A DNA stretch of 64,000 nt from OFTM382 sp964352615 (lineage in GTDB: Bacteria > Planctomycetota > Phycisphaerae > Phycisphaerales > UBA1924): assembly GCA_964352615.1 (NCBI GenBank), contig CAYGSG010000006.1:3739-67738 (forward strand). Reading direction: 5' to 3'. The notes under the pieces are model-generated. The model had not been told where the DNA came from. It worked only from the letters and a program-made list of their open reading frames with translations, and searched no databases. This document shows positions 1 to 9,069 of this stretch, in pieces (the stretch's first letter is position 1; every line of letters starts with the position of its first letter). The position numbers and the translations under genes are program-made.

Positions 1-2187
1 TCATGTTATCTGGATCAGATCGCGGTAGCGCGGCAGCATCCACAGATCGTGAGCGACCCGTCCTTCGAGCTCATCGCACGAGGCGCGGAGTTCGATCATG
101 GCTGGCCTGATCGCTGTCTGTGCGTGCTCGGCGTGCTTGCGTGGATCATCGCTCGCGTGGGCCATCGCCGCTGTGAGCGATCGCTCTAGGTGCACACATC
201 GACCAACGAGCGCGACGTGCTCTTCGAGCAGGGTTCGGAGTTCGCCGGGATCGACGTCCGCCGCCTCGGTTGCGGCGATCGCCTCGCTCAACTCAAATTG
301 ATGGCGCAGCGCCGAGGGCAACACTTGCGTTCGCACCATCGCCGACAGGGTTTGGGCCTCGATCGATACTTGCAACGCAAATTTTTCGTATTCGATTACC
401 GATCGGCTCTTCAGTTCAGTGCGAGAAAGCACCTTGGACTTCTTGAAGAGGTCGAGCGAGGACTTTGTGGTGAGCGCGGGCAAGGCGGCCACGGTTGTGC
501 GGTGGTTGGCGAGTCCTCGCCGAGCGGCCTCGTGCTGCCACGACTCGTCGTAGTTGTCGCCATTGAACAGCACCTGCTTGTGCTCCTTGACCACCTTCTG
601 AAGCACTTTGCCCACGGCCGCCTGGCGCTTCTGATCGGTGGGGGAGCTGCCGAACGCGGCTTCGAGCTGATCGGCGATATCTTGGAGTGACTCGGCGACG
701 ATGGTGTTCAGGATTGTTGCGGGCCAAGCAACGGTCGAGGCGGAACCGACGGCCCGGAACTCAAACTTGTTGCCAGTAAAAGCGAACGGGCTCGTGCGGT
801 TGCGGTCGCCTGAGTGGCGCGGGATGTGCGGCATGGAGGCGGCGCCGAGATCAAGCTTGCCGCCCTTGATGGTGCTCTTGCGCTGACCGGCCTCGATCTG
901 ATCGATAATATCCATAAGCATGTCGCCTAGGAAGATCGAGATGATCGCGGGCGGTGCCTCGTTGGCACCGAGCCGGTGGTCGTTGCCGGCGCTGCCGATG
1001 GAAGCTCTCAGCAACTCGGCGTGGCGGCTGACCGCCTGGATAACAGCACAGAGGAACACGAGAAACTGCATGTTGGAGTGCGTCTCGTCGCGCGGGTTCA
1101 GCAGGTTTGAGCCCAAATCGGTCGCGATCGACCAGTTGAGGTGCTTGCCCGAGCCGTTCACGCCCGCGAACGGCTTCTCATGCAAGATGCACTCAAGCCC
1201 GTGCAACGGGGCCGTGGCGCGCAGAATCTCCATGACCGTCATCTGGTGGTCGCACGCGACGTTGGCAACCTCGTAGTGCGCGGCGAGCTCGAACTGAGCC
1301 GGAGCTACCTCGTTGTGGCGAGTCTGCACCGGAATGCCGAGCCGGTAAAGCTGCCGTTCGCAATCGGCCATATACGCAAGGACTTTGGCTGGGATCGATC
1401 CGAAGTAGTGGTCGTCGAGCTGCTGGTGCTTGGGTGGGCGTGCGCCGATCAGCGTCCGCCTTGCAGCGACCAGGTCGGGCCGCTGGAGGTACATCTCGCG
1501 ATCAACGAGGAAGTACTCCTGCTCGGCGCCAACAGTGGCGAACACACGCGTCACGCCATCGGCAGCGCCGAACAGCTTGAGCACGCGTACCGCTGCGTCC
1601 GAAAGCACGTCCATCGACCGCAGCAGGGGGGTCTTGGTGTCCAGCGCTTCGCCAGTCCACGAGACGAACGCGGTAGGGATACAAAGCGTGACGTGGTTCG
1701 GGCCGCGGCTGAGGAACACGGGGCTTGTTGCGTCCCACGCGGTGTAGCCACGGGCCTCGAACGTCGCCCGGATGCCGCCCGATGGGAAACTCGAAGCGTC
1801 TGGCTCACCCTGGATGAGCATGCTGCCGGTGAACTCGGTCAGCGCGCCGCCTGAGCCATCTGGCACAAGGAACGAGTCGTGCTTCTCGGCGGTGGAACCC
1901 GTGAGCGGCTGGAACCAGTGCGTGTAGTGCGTGGCGCCGTTTTCGATCGCCCAGTCCTTCATGGCTGTGGCGACGACGTCCGCCACTTCGTACTCCATGC
2001 GTTGGCCCGCCTCGATGGTGGCTAGCAGCTTGCGATAGACGTCTTTGGGCAGCCGCTGCTGCATGACACGCTTGGAGAAGACGTCGCACCCGAACGAGGA
2101 CTCAGCCTTTCGGCCGAGCGCGTGGGGGCTTGGAGATGCGTTGGGGTCGACCGATGAGCCGCCGCCGTTGAGGGTCACTCTGTTCAT
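1..2187 (-). CDS. glnN: Glutamine synthetase type III
   Basis: Makes glutamine from glutamate, ammonia and ATP in the cytoplasm. At 728 residues it has the length of the GSIII class rather than the roughly 470 of GSI. The GSIII N-terminal signature FGCDVFSKRVMQQ is at residues 32-44 and HWFQPLTG at 90-97. Catalytic-core motifs follow: GAEQEYFLVD (220-229), RHNEVAPAQFE (290-300) and NGSGKHLNWS (344-353). The stop codon is the first three bases of the window and the ATG is at 2187, so the gene is complete. The next gene on this strand, trpA, ends 153 bases upstream and no nitrogen-regulation gene is adjacent. Identification is firm; regulation cannot be read from the sequence. Confidence 0.96.
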   Translation of the reverse strand: MNRVTLNGGGSSVDPNASPSPHALGRKAESSFGCDVFSKRVMQQRLPKDVYRKLLATIEAGQRMEYEVADVVATAMKDWAIENGATHYTHWFQPLTGSTAEKHDSFLVPDGSGGALTEFTGSMLIQGEPDASSFPSGGIRATFEARGYTAWDATSPVFLSRGPNHVTLCIPTAFVSWTGEALDTKTPLLRSMDVLSDAAVRVLKLFGAADGVTRVFATVGAEQEYFLVDREMYLQRPDLVAARRTLIGARPPKHQQLDDHYFGSIPAKVLAYMADCERQLYRLGIPVQTRHNEVAPAQFELAAHYEVANVACDHQMTVMEILRATAPLHGLECILHEKPFAGVNGSGKHLNWSIATDLGSNLLNPRDETHSNMQFLVFLCAVIQAVSRHAELLRASIGSAGNDHRLGANEAPPAIISIFLGDMLMDIIDQIEAGQRKSTIKGGKLDLGAASMPHIPRHSGDRNRTSPFAFTGNKFEFRAVGSASTVAWPATILNTIVAESLQDIADQLEAAFGSSPTDQKRQAAVGKVLQKVVKEHKQVLFNGDNYDESWQHEAARRGLANHRTTVAALPALTTKSSLDLFKKSKVLSRTELKSRSVIEYEKFALQVSIEAQTLSAMVRTQVLPSALRHQFELSEAIAATEAADVDPGELRTLLEEHVALVGRCVHLERSLTAAMAHASDDPRKHAEHAQTAIRPAMIELRASCDELEGRVAHDLWMLPRYRDLIQIT

Positions 2188-2340
2188 GCCAGCTGCATCC
2201 CTTCATCCGATCCGATTGGCCCCAGAATGGTGCCTCGCGGAGTGCGTGTTGATCGGTTACTCGACCGATTTATCAAGGCAATCAAGCCGATTGTGGGCGC
2301 TCGCTGGGCATTTGGCAAGTCGAGGCGGTCTGGCTGGCCA

Positions 2341-3150
2341 TCACCGCCCCAGGCCACCCGCAAGCTCGGTGCAAAACGCCTGCGCCTCGGCCACCGGATC
2401 GCTCGAACCCGCGAGCCTGCGAACCATGGCACTGCCCACGATCGCTGCGTCCGCGTGTGCCACCACCTCTCGCACATGATCAGAGGTGGAGATGCCGAAT
2501 CCGACCGCGATAGGGGGGCTCGACGCACCCTTGAGGCCAGCAACCGGTCCGGCGATACGTGGAGCCTCGGCCTGCTCCCCGGTGATGCCGGTTCGGGCCA
2601 TCAGGTACACGAACCCCGTGCTGGCTTTCGCCACTTCGATCGCCCGGGCCGGAGGCGTCGTTGGCGCGATCAGATGCGTGAACCCGAGCCCCGCTTTCGA
2701 GGCCGCTACGCGGTAGGGGGGTGATTCCTCAAACGGCAGATCTGGCACGATCACGCCATCGAAGCCAGCGTCGGCAAGCTTGGCCAAGAACGACACCCCG
2801 CCGAGCCGCTCCACGAGGCTCACGCTCACCATCGCAACGATGCCGATGGTCAGTTCGCCCCGTACCGCGCGCACATCACTCAGCAGATGCTCGACAGTCC
2901 GGCCTGTCTGAATGACCTCGTGCATGGCCGCAGCAATCACGCCCCCGTCGGCAACCGGATCACTGAACGGGAACCCAATCTCGACCACGCCTGCGCCGCC
3001 ACGTTCGAGCGCACGCAACATGTCGCCAAGCGAGCTTCCGACCGGATGCCCGCCGACCACGAACGGCATCAGCACACCGAGGTTCGCCTCGCGCGCTTCG
3101 GCAAAGATGCGGTCCAGGCGATCAACGCCGCTGGCGCCGTGCTCGCTCAT
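2341..3150 (-). CDS. trpA: Tryptophan synthase alpha subunit
   Basis: Cleaves indole-3-glycerol phosphate to indole and glyceraldehyde 3-phosphate for the TrpB subunit, in the last step of tryptophan synthesis. The 269 residues match the family length. The signature VVEIGFPFSDPVADGG places the catalytic glutamate at about residue 57 and aspartate at about 68. VPDLPFEES and the phosphate-binding end GFGISTSDHV are also visible. The ATG overlaps the stop of the upstream map gene (ATGA), so the two are probably translationally coupled. No trpB is next to it, so the tryptophan genes are dispersed here. Confidence 0.95.
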   Translation of the reverse strand: MSEHGASGVDRLDRIFAEAREANLGVLMPFVVGGHPVGSSLGDMLRALERGGAGVVEIGFPFSDPVADGGVIAAAMHEVIQTGRTVEHLLSDVRAVRGELTIGIVAMVSVSLVERLGGVSFLAKLADAGFDGVIVPDLPFEESPPYRVAASKAGLGFTHLIAPTTPPARAIEVAKASTGFVYLMARTGITGEQAEAPRIAGPVAGLKGASSPPIAVGFGISTSDHVREVVAHADAAIVGSAMVRRLAGSSDPVAEAQAFCTELAGGLGR

Positions 3151-3977
3151 TGGATCACGTCCGGCAGGTCATCGAGGCCTTCGGTCAGAATCTGCGGGCC
3201 GTCCTCAGCAATGTACACATCGTGCTCGTGATGCACGGTCATCGAGCCGTCAGCCGAGCAGATTGGCCAGCCGCCGGGGGTGTCCTTGGTGCTACCCGTG
3301 CCGACCGCGACCATCGGTTCCAGCGCGATCAGTGTGCCTGGCTCGATCTCTCGGCTGCCCTCTGGCCACGAGTACGCTGACACCACGCTGTTGGAAACGA
3401 ATGGAGGGGTGTGGAGTTTGCGACCGTAGCCGTGCCCGCCCAGTCCTTTGACGAGATGGAACCCGCACTCGTCCTCGACATGCTCTTGGACAGCCTTGGC
3501 CCATTCCATGTACGTCTTGCCGGGCTGGAGCTGAGCAATACCCAATTGCAGCGACTGCTTACTCGCGTCCATCAACGCCCGGACCTGCTTGGTTGGCTCC
3601 CCAAGCGAGTACGTCCAAGCCGCGTCTCCGATCCAGCCCTTGTGGCTCACACCGATATCGATCTTGACGAGGTCGCCCGGCTCCAATGGCCTCTCCAGCG
3701 AAGCCGCCGTGCCGTGGACCACGCAGTCGTTCACGCTCAGGCAGGCATGCGAAGGAAACGGCGGCAATCCACCCGCCCGGTAGCCCAGAAAGCAGGATTT
3801 GCACTTCAAATCGTCCAGCGTAATCGCGACAAATCGATCGATCTCGGCGAGCGTTTGGCCAGCCGCGAGAAACTCAACCAGCCTGCGGTGTACCTCAACG
3901 ACCCGCTGGGCAGCCACGCGGGCTTGAGCAGCGTCCGCAGGGCTCACAAACGGCACTCTCTTGAACAGACTGGGCAT
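3147..3977 (-). CDS. map: Methionine aminopeptidase type I
   Basis: Removes the initiator methionine from new proteins. The 276 residues are slightly longer than the E. coli enzyme. All five metal ligands are visible: D107 in VKIDIGV, D118 in GWIGDAAW, H182 in GGHGYGRKLH, E220 in LIALEPMVAVG and E251 in HHEHDVYIAEDG. The usual HEEP after the histidine motif is HTPP here, a small departure. The gene is first in a two-gene unit with trpA, sharing an ATGA overlap. This pairing of protein maturation with tryptophan synthesis has no obvious functional logic. Confidence 0.95.
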   Translation of the reverse strand: MPSLFKRVPFVSPADAAQARVAAQRVVEVHRRLVEFLAAGQTLAEIDRFVAITLDDLKCKSCFLGYRAGGLPPFPSHACLSVNDCVVHGTAASLERPLEPGDLVKIDIGVSHKGWIGDAAWTYSLGEPTKQVRALMDASKQSLQLGIAQLQPGKTYMEWAKAVQEHVEDECGFHLVKGLGGHGYGRKLHTPPFVSNSVVSAYSWPEGSREIEPGTLIALEPMVAVGTGSTKDTPGGWPICSADGSMTVHHEHDVYIAEDGPQILTEGLDDLPDVIQ

Positions 3978-4383
3978 GGATCATGCTAGCCTTCGGGGGT
4001 TCGGCGACCCGCTCGGGTTCGGCACCGACAAGGCGCAGGGCTCTATCCGTCTTGAGCACCCAGACCAATCTATGCGAACAAAGTCCTATAATCATTGTTA
4101 TGTACAATTGACACCAGCTTCTCTCAGTCGGCAGCGGCATTTGACGAGGCGGAGCATGTGGGAACCGTTCGGATTCGGCTTGCGAATCGTTAGCAGGCGG
4201 CGGTGGTCGCTGCCGAAGCGAAGACACCTTTAGGGGATGCGAGCCGAGACGGGGCTGGCGTAGGTGCAGAGAATCTGGTATTCTACCGATATGGGCATCA
4301 ATTGCCCGCCAGCGTGCCGCCGTTTTTGGCGGACGCAGAGTCCATTCGCGGACCGTCACGGCTAGCAAGCAAGGGAAGCAACC
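3978..4383. other. Intergenic region between map and the pseudopilin gene
   Basis: This 406-base stretch separates divergent genes and must hold promoters both ways. Near the right side TGGTATTCT at 4276-4284 resembles an extended -10 box and would give a leader of about 95 bases for the gene at 4384. A TATAAT at 4087-4092 has no -35 at a proper distance on either strand. The open frames crossing the region look like shadows without family features. I see no RNA gene or repeat here. Confidence 0.3.
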
Positions 4384-5292
4384 ATGAAGATATACAGGCA
4401 GATTCGAAGAGGGTTCACGTTGATCGAGCTATTGGTGGTCATCGCGATCATCGCGCTGCTCATCGGCATTCTGCTGCCCGCGCTGGGCAAAGCCAGGCTG
4501 CTTGCGTGGCAGTCCATCTCGCTCAGCAACCTCCGTCAGGTGATGGTCGCCTTCGAGGGTTACCGCATCGATAACAACGAGGATGTGCCGCACTACGCGT
4601 CCGGTTACAACAAGGCGACCAGGTCAGTGATTGGTGGCTGGTGCACATGGGCGCATGGTGGACAAGATCCCGGTATTTACTGGAGGGGTGTGCCTACATT
4701 TGACTTGGCTGCTTCGGGCCGGCCGCTCAATCAATACCTGTACTCTGAGTACGACTATCCCGACCCATTCTTTTCCCAGAACACGGATACGATTTATCGT
4801 GCGGCGATAACGAGCCGAGTCAACGGCGTTCGGCAGAATCTCCCGCATGATGTCTTCCGTGCCCCTGGTGACAAGGCAACGCGACAGCAGAGCTGGCCGC
4901 GGCCAACCTTTGACTTGAGCAGCTATGAAGATGTAGGCACTTCGTACCACACGAACGTGAAATGGTTTTCAGTGCTCCAAGACTCAGGCGACCACACCAA
5001 TCCCAACAACTTCAGCGGCCCGTACAACGAGGGCATGCGCCGCTTGCGTATCGCGTCAAGCTTCAGCCCTTCAAAGTTCGTGTACATCTATGACCAGGCC
5101 GGCGATATCGTCACCTCAGAAGATGGTATTCGGATTTACCCTGGAGGCATCGAGGGCGATTACGGCGAGATGAACAAGGGTGTGATGGCCTTCTACGACG
5201 GTCACGTCGAGTACCTGCCGTTTGAACTCGGTGCGGCCAACACCGAGGACTACAACCTGCACTTCACGCTGCGTACCGACGACGGTCCGTGA
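4384..5292 (+). CDS. Type II secretion pseudopilin-like protein
   Basis: A protein with a prepilin N-terminus, processed at the inner membrane and then carried in a pilus-like or secretion structure, or used as a surface protein. The cleavage/methylation signal RGFTLIELLVVIAIIALL starts at residue 9; cleavage would fall after G10, with F11 as the new N-terminus and the conserved Glu at mature position 5. One hydrophobic helix follows, then an acidic, Tyr/Asp-rich soluble domain. The end contains MAFYDGHVEYLPFE, the H/DG-type C-terminal motif frequent in the large planctomycete family of such proteins. The substrate is unknown. A small membrane-protein gene follows 55 bases downstream. Confidence 0.9.
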   Translation: MKIYRQIRRGFTLIELLVVIAIIALLIGILLPALGKARLLAWQSISLSNLRQVMVAFEGYRIDNNEDVPHYASGYNKATRSVIGGWCTWAHGGQDPGIYWRGVPTFDLAASGRPLNQYLYSEYDYPDPFFSQNTDTIYRAAITSRVNGVRQNLPHDVFRAPGDKATRQQSWPRPTFDLSSYEDVGTSYHTNVKWFSVLQDSGDHTNPNNFSGPYNEGMRRLRIASSFSPSKFVYIYDQAGDIVTSEDGIRIYPGGIEGDYGEMNKGVMAFYDGHVEYLPFELGAANTEDYNLHFTLRTDDGP

Positions 5293-5347
5293 TGCCCCCT
5301 CACGGGGCTCATCGTGCTGCCTCGAACCCAGTTAGGGAGAATGACTG

Positions 5348-5557
5348 TTGGATAGCAAGAAGATCAAGATTATCATCGCCGGTGCGATTGGCCTAATCGC
5401 AGTCATCCTCATTGCCATCAGTATATTTGGTGGCGGCGGGGGCGAGGAACTCGACAGCGCGGCGCTTGAAGAGATTGAGAACCGGGCCGAGCCCATCCGG
5501 GGCGGCCCTAGAGCAGCTCCAGGTTCAGACGACGACGACATGCTGCCGCCCGAATAA
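5348..5557 (+). CDS. Small single-pass membrane protein
   Basis: A 69-residue protein starting at TTG, chosen because AGGGAG lies 9 bases upstream at 5333-5338; the ATG at 5341 leads to a stop within five codons. After a short basic head (MDSKKIK) there is one hydrophobic segment of about 20 residues ending in a run of glycines, then an acidic tail with EELDSAALEEIENR and a final DDDD. It sits between the pseudopilin gene and a strong terminator, so the two probably form one transcript. It may be an accessory membrane peptide for the pseudopilin. I do not recognise a family. Confidence 0.7.
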   Translation: MDSKKIKIIIAGAIGLIAVILIAISIFGGGGGEELDSAALEEIENRAEPIRGGPRAAPGSDDDDMLPPE

Positions 5558-5587
5558 AACGAGACACCGCTTCCATCTGAAGCTTCA

Positions 5588-5617
5588 CGGCCTGCCTATT
5601 CGGCGGGCCGTTTTTTT
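5588..5617 (+). terminator. Rho-independent terminator
   Basis: A 9-bp stem (5588-5596 with 5602-5610, one G-T pair) with a 5-base loop is followed by seven T residues. It closes the pseudopilin/small membrane protein unit and directly abuts the stop codon of the convergent rlmKL gene. Confidence 0.9.
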
Positions 5618-7760
5618 ATGCGTGCGAGCAAAGCCACGATCGACTCACGGGCCTCGCCCTGAAGTCTTCCGGGCAGAACCGCTTCGAGGTCTCGGTGACG
5701 CTGAGTTGCGAAGGCGGCTGGAGTCTGAACGCCGGCTGGCGGCTTGCGAGCAGGACTACGCCGCCCGGCATGAGCATGTCGGCCAGACGGCGCAGCATCT
5801 CCGTGTGGTCGCGCTGAGAGTTCCAATCGGTCTCGCGCGCCATCGTGCTGGCCGAGGTCGGAAGCTCAACTGCTATGAGGTCGAAGCACTCGTCGCTCTC
5901 GGCAGCGTCCGTGAGATAGTCCTTGACATCAGAGCAGACCAGTTCGTGTAGGCCCTCGGCCTCGATGCCGTTGTGCCCGAGCTGGCGTTCGATGCAATCG
6001 AGTGCGTGTTCTGACGCGTCGATCGAGAGCGTGCCCGCTGCGCCCCCCGCCGCTGCCGCGATCGTGAATCCAGCCCCGCCGCAGAACAGGCTCAGGACCG
6101 ATTGCCCTTCGCTTCGCTTGGCAAGCCACTGCCTTGCGTCGCGGAGTTCGAGATCGATGCGGTCGCTGCCGCCCTCGTTTGGTCCAGCTTCGAACCGAAT
6201 CCCGTGTTCGGCGACGACGATCGGCGCACGGCATGGCGCTTGCACCACGGCTTTGGTTTCGAAGCTGCTGACCCGCTGCACACACGCTGCAATCCGTTCC
6301 TCAAACGCATCTTGCTGACCGAGCGATCGCCCCCCGCTGCCTCGCGGCAGGCGCCCGACGACCAGCGACGAACCAAGACGGTCGATCGCGATGGGAATCG
6401 CGGGCACGTCGTGGTCGTAAACCCGGTACGCCTCAATGCCGCGATCGGGCCACTTGCGGAGATGCCTCCACCGCTTGGCGAAAACCGCCTCGAACTCGCC
6501 CAAGCGGTTCTCGTCGGCTGAGGCGATCACGCCGAAAGCTGGGGGGGCTGGCTCACGGTCGACCGTGCCGTCGCGTCTTGGCGGCCTGGGTCCATCAAAG
6601 CGATGCAGCGTGCACTGGATCGAACCGTTGTAGAGCTTGCGCCGCTTGGTCGAGGGCTGACCGATCAGGTGCTCGAAGTCTTCGTGGTCGGTAAGCACGC
6701 CGAATGACCAGGTCGGGAGCCTGCGAAACACGCCGGGCATGGAACGCAGGATGGCCTCGGCCTGTGGTTTCTCATCGAGGCGAACGCCGTAGGGCGGGTT
6801 GGTGACGACGAGACCGAATTCGCCCTTGGCGCGCACGTCGGCAAACGCACGCTGCTGAAAGTGGATGAGGTCGCGCACGCCAGCGCGTTCAGCGTTTCGG
6901 CGCGCCGCGATCAGCGCTTCCTCAGCGAGGTCGTAACCTGCGATCTGAAGGCCCGGCTGATCGAGTTCGATCATGCTCTCGGCTCGCTCGCGTTCGGCGT
7001 CCCACAGTTCTGGCGGGAAGCCCCCCCACTGCTCCGCATCAAAGTTGCGGGTGAGCCCAGGCGCGGTGTTGGTGGCGATCAGCGCCGCCTCGATCGGGAT
7101 CGTGCCCGAACCGCAGAACGGATCGACCAAAGGCCGGTGCGGTCTCCACCGCGTCAGCGACAGCATCGCCGCCGCGAGCGTCTCTCGCAACGGAGCCGGC
7201 CCGCCCTCTCTGCGGTAGCCCCGTTTGTGCAGCGCCTCGCCCGATGTATCGAGCAGCAGCGTGAGCCGATCGTTCAGAAGCCTCGCCTGTATCGCGTGCA
7301 TCGGGCCGGTCTCGGGCAGTTTGAGTGCGCCATGACCCGCAAGCAGCGACTCGGCGACCGCCTTCTTCACTGCGCGAGTGACCGCTGGCACACTTGAGAG
7401 TTGGCTGCGCACGCACCGTGCCCGCACGGGAAACTCGGCGTCGGGAGCAATCCAGTCTGCCCACGACACCGCTTTGGTTCCCTCAAACAGCGCATCAAAG
7501 TCGGCGGCCTCGAACTCATCGACCACGATCAGCACGCGATCAGCGGTGCGCAGCCAGAGGTTCGCGCGGGCAATGCCGACTTCGTCAGTCTGCCAACGCA
7601 CACTGCCGGTGTCGGCCGGCTTGGCATCGGCGAAACCCAGGTGCTGAAGCTCGCGCGCGACGACGGACTCGAGCCCGAACCCGCACACCGCCATCGCCTG
7701 AAGGTGGCCCGTGGCTAGAAGGCTGCCCGGTTGATCGCTGGATTCGCCGGGTTGGTCCAT
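5616..7760 (-). CDS. rlmKL: Bifunctional 23S rRNA methyltransferase RlmK/RlmL
   Basis: Two methyltransferases in one chain modify neighbouring guanines of 23S rRNA (in E. coli m2G2445 by RlmL and m7G2069 by RlmK). The 714 residues fit the family. An N-terminal THUMP-like part (about 60-175) is followed by the RlmL domain with VDPFCGSGT (212-220) and the catalytic TNPPYGVRL (320-328). A second Rossmann domain begins around VLSLFCGGAGFTIAAA, near residue 550. In this RlmK half the motif normally reading DPP(T/S)F is ELPTSAST, so activity of the second site is uncertain. It is last in its direction, running towards the terminator at 5588-5617. Confidence 0.93.
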   Translation of the reverse strand: MDQPGESSDQPGSLLATGHLQAMAVCGFGLESVVARELQHLGFADAKPADTGSVRWQTDEVGIARANLWLRTADRVLIVVDEFEAADFDALFEGTKAVSWADWIAPDAEFPVRARCVRSQLSSVPAVTRAVKKAVAESLLAGHGALKLPETGPMHAIQARLLNDRLTLLLDTSGEALHKRGYRREGGPAPLRETLAAAMLSLTRWRPHRPLVDPFCGSGTIPIEAALIATNTAPGLTRNFDAEQWGGFPPELWDAERERAESMIELDQPGLQIAGYDLAEEALIAARRNAERAGVRDLIHFQQRAFADVRAKGEFGLVVTNPPYGVRLDEKPQAEAILRSMPGVFRRLPTWSFGVLTDHEDFEHLIGQPSTKRRKLYNGSIQCTLHRFDGPRPPRRDGTVDREPAPPAFGVIASADENRLGEFEAVFAKRWRHLRKWPDRGIEAYRVYDHDVPAIPIAIDRLGSSLVVGRLPRGSGGRSLGQQDAFEERIAACVQRVSSFETKAVVQAPCRAPIVVAEHGIRFEAGPNEGGSDRIDLELRDARQWLAKRSEGQSVLSLFCGGAGFTIAAAAGGAAGTLSIDASEHALDCIERQLGHNGIEAEGLHELVCSDVKDYLTDAAESDECFDLIAVELPTSASTMARETDWNSQRDHTEMLRRLADMLMPGGVVLLASRQPAFRLQPPSQLSVTETSKRFCPEDFRARPVSRSWLCSHA

Positions 7761-7779
7761 CGTGCAGGGTGCTCCGCGG

Positions 7780-8976
7780 TCAGACGGTCTCGACGACCAT
7801 CGCCACCGCGTTGCCGCCGCCGAGGCAAAGCGTCACGAGGCCTCGTTTGCCACCGGTGCGAACGAGGTGGTGCAACAGCGTAGTAAGCACGCGCGCGCCG
7901 GAGGCTCCAATCGGGTGGCCCAACGCGACCCCGCCGCCGCCGATGTTCAGGCGGTCCTCGGCGATGCCAAGCTCCGTGATGTTGCACAGCACCTGCGCCG
8001 CAAACGCTTCATTGACCTCAAAAAGGTCGATGTCGCTGGCCTTGAGCCCGGCTTTGTCGAGCGCTCCGGTGATGCCTCCGATGGGCGCTGCGAAGATCTC
8101 CTTGGGGTCCACGCCGTGCGTGTGGTAGGAGAGAATCTTGGCGATGGGCTTGATGCCGAGCGTGCTTGCTTTGGAGTCGCTCATCACGACGGTGGCCGCC
8201 GCGCCGTCAGAAATCTGGCTCGCGTTGCCAGCGGTGACGGTGCCGTCCTTGGTGAACGCGGGTCGGAGCTTGGCGAGGCCTTCAGCGGTCGAGTCGGCCC
8301 GGATGCCCTCATCGCGTGCCACGCCGCCCTCTGGTCCGGGCACCTTGCGGTTTCCGACCTGTTCGCCGGTGATCGCGATGGTCTCGGCATCGAACCAGCC
8401 GTTGTCCCAAGCCTTGGCGGCGCGCTGGTGCGACTGGGCAGCGAAGCGGTCCTGCTCCTCGCGGCTCACCTTGTACTTGGTTGCGATGTGGTCGGCCGAG
8501 TTGCCCATCGCGCATTGCTCGAAGGCGCACGTGAGCCCGTCGTGAGCCATCAGGTCCTGCATGGTGGTCGGGCCGTACTTCACACCAGCGCGAACGTGCG
8601 CAAAGTGCGGCGCGCCGGACATGTTCTCGAACCCGCCCGCGACGACGACCTCGTTGTCGCCCGCCTTGATCGACTGGGCCGCGAGCATGACCGCCTGTAG
8701 CCCCGATCCGCAGACCTTGTTGATGGTCTGGGCGTTCAGAGAAGTCGGGAGCCCGGCCTTGAGCCCCGCCTGTCTGGCCGGGTTCTGGCCCAGCCCGCCC
8801 TGAAGCACACAGCCCATGATGCACTCGTCGATGTGGTCCTTGGTCGAGGGCACCTCGGCGAGCGCTGCCTCGATCGCGTACGCACCGAGTTGCGGCGAGG
8901 CCACGCCCGACAACCCGCCCATGAATCGGCCGATGGGAGTGCGTTTGGCGGCAACGATCACGGGGGTTGCGGTCAC
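7780..8976 (-). CDS. Acetyl-CoA C-acetyltransferase (thiolase)
   Basis: Joins two acetyl-CoA units or splits 3-ketoacyl-CoA. The 398 residues match the family. The nucleophile is C89 in NKVCGSGLQAV; the second half has GGGVALGHPIGASGARV with the catalytic histidine and TLCLGGGNA with the second catalytic cysteine near the end. It lies 19 bases upstream of rlmKL on the same strand. It is most like AtoB/PhaA-type biosynthetic thiolases, but a beta-oxidation role cannot be excluded because no partner dehydrogenase or hydratase is beside it. Confidence 0.93.
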   Translation of the reverse strand: MTATPVIVAAKRTPIGRFMGGLSGVASPQLGAYAIEAALAEVPSTKDHIDECIMGCVLQGGLGQNPARQAGLKAGLPTSLNAQTINKVCGSGLQAVMLAAQSIKAGDNEVVVAGGFENMSGAPHFAHVRAGVKYGPTTMQDLMAHDGLTCAFEQCAMGNSADHIATKYKVSREEQDRFAAQSHQRAAKAWDNGWFDAETIAITGEQVGNRKVPGPEGGVARDEGIRADSTAEGLAKLRPAFTKDGTVTAGNASQISDGAAATVVMSDSKASTLGIKPIAKILSYHTHGVDPKEIFAAPIGGITGALDKAGLKASDIDLFEVNEAFAAQVLCNITELGIAEDRLNIGGGGVALGHPIGASGARVLTTLLHHLVRTGGKRGLVTLCLGGGNAVAMVVETV

Positions 8977-9069
8977 GGTCGTGTCTCCAGAGTCAAGGAG
9001 TCGGTCAAGTCGGCCGGGGTGCCGGTTGGATGAAAGGATGCTAGGGCCGTCGATCGCCGAGCCCCAGCT

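Noticed and set aside
1141..1854. A 237-codon forward open frame inside glnN
   Set aside because: It lies antisense to a well-supported gene, has a Val/Arg/Leu-rich composition typical of high-G+C shadow frames and no family motif.
3895..4368. A 157-codon reverse frame upstream of map
   Set aside because: It overlaps the map start in another frame, has no family similarity and crosses likely promoter sequences.
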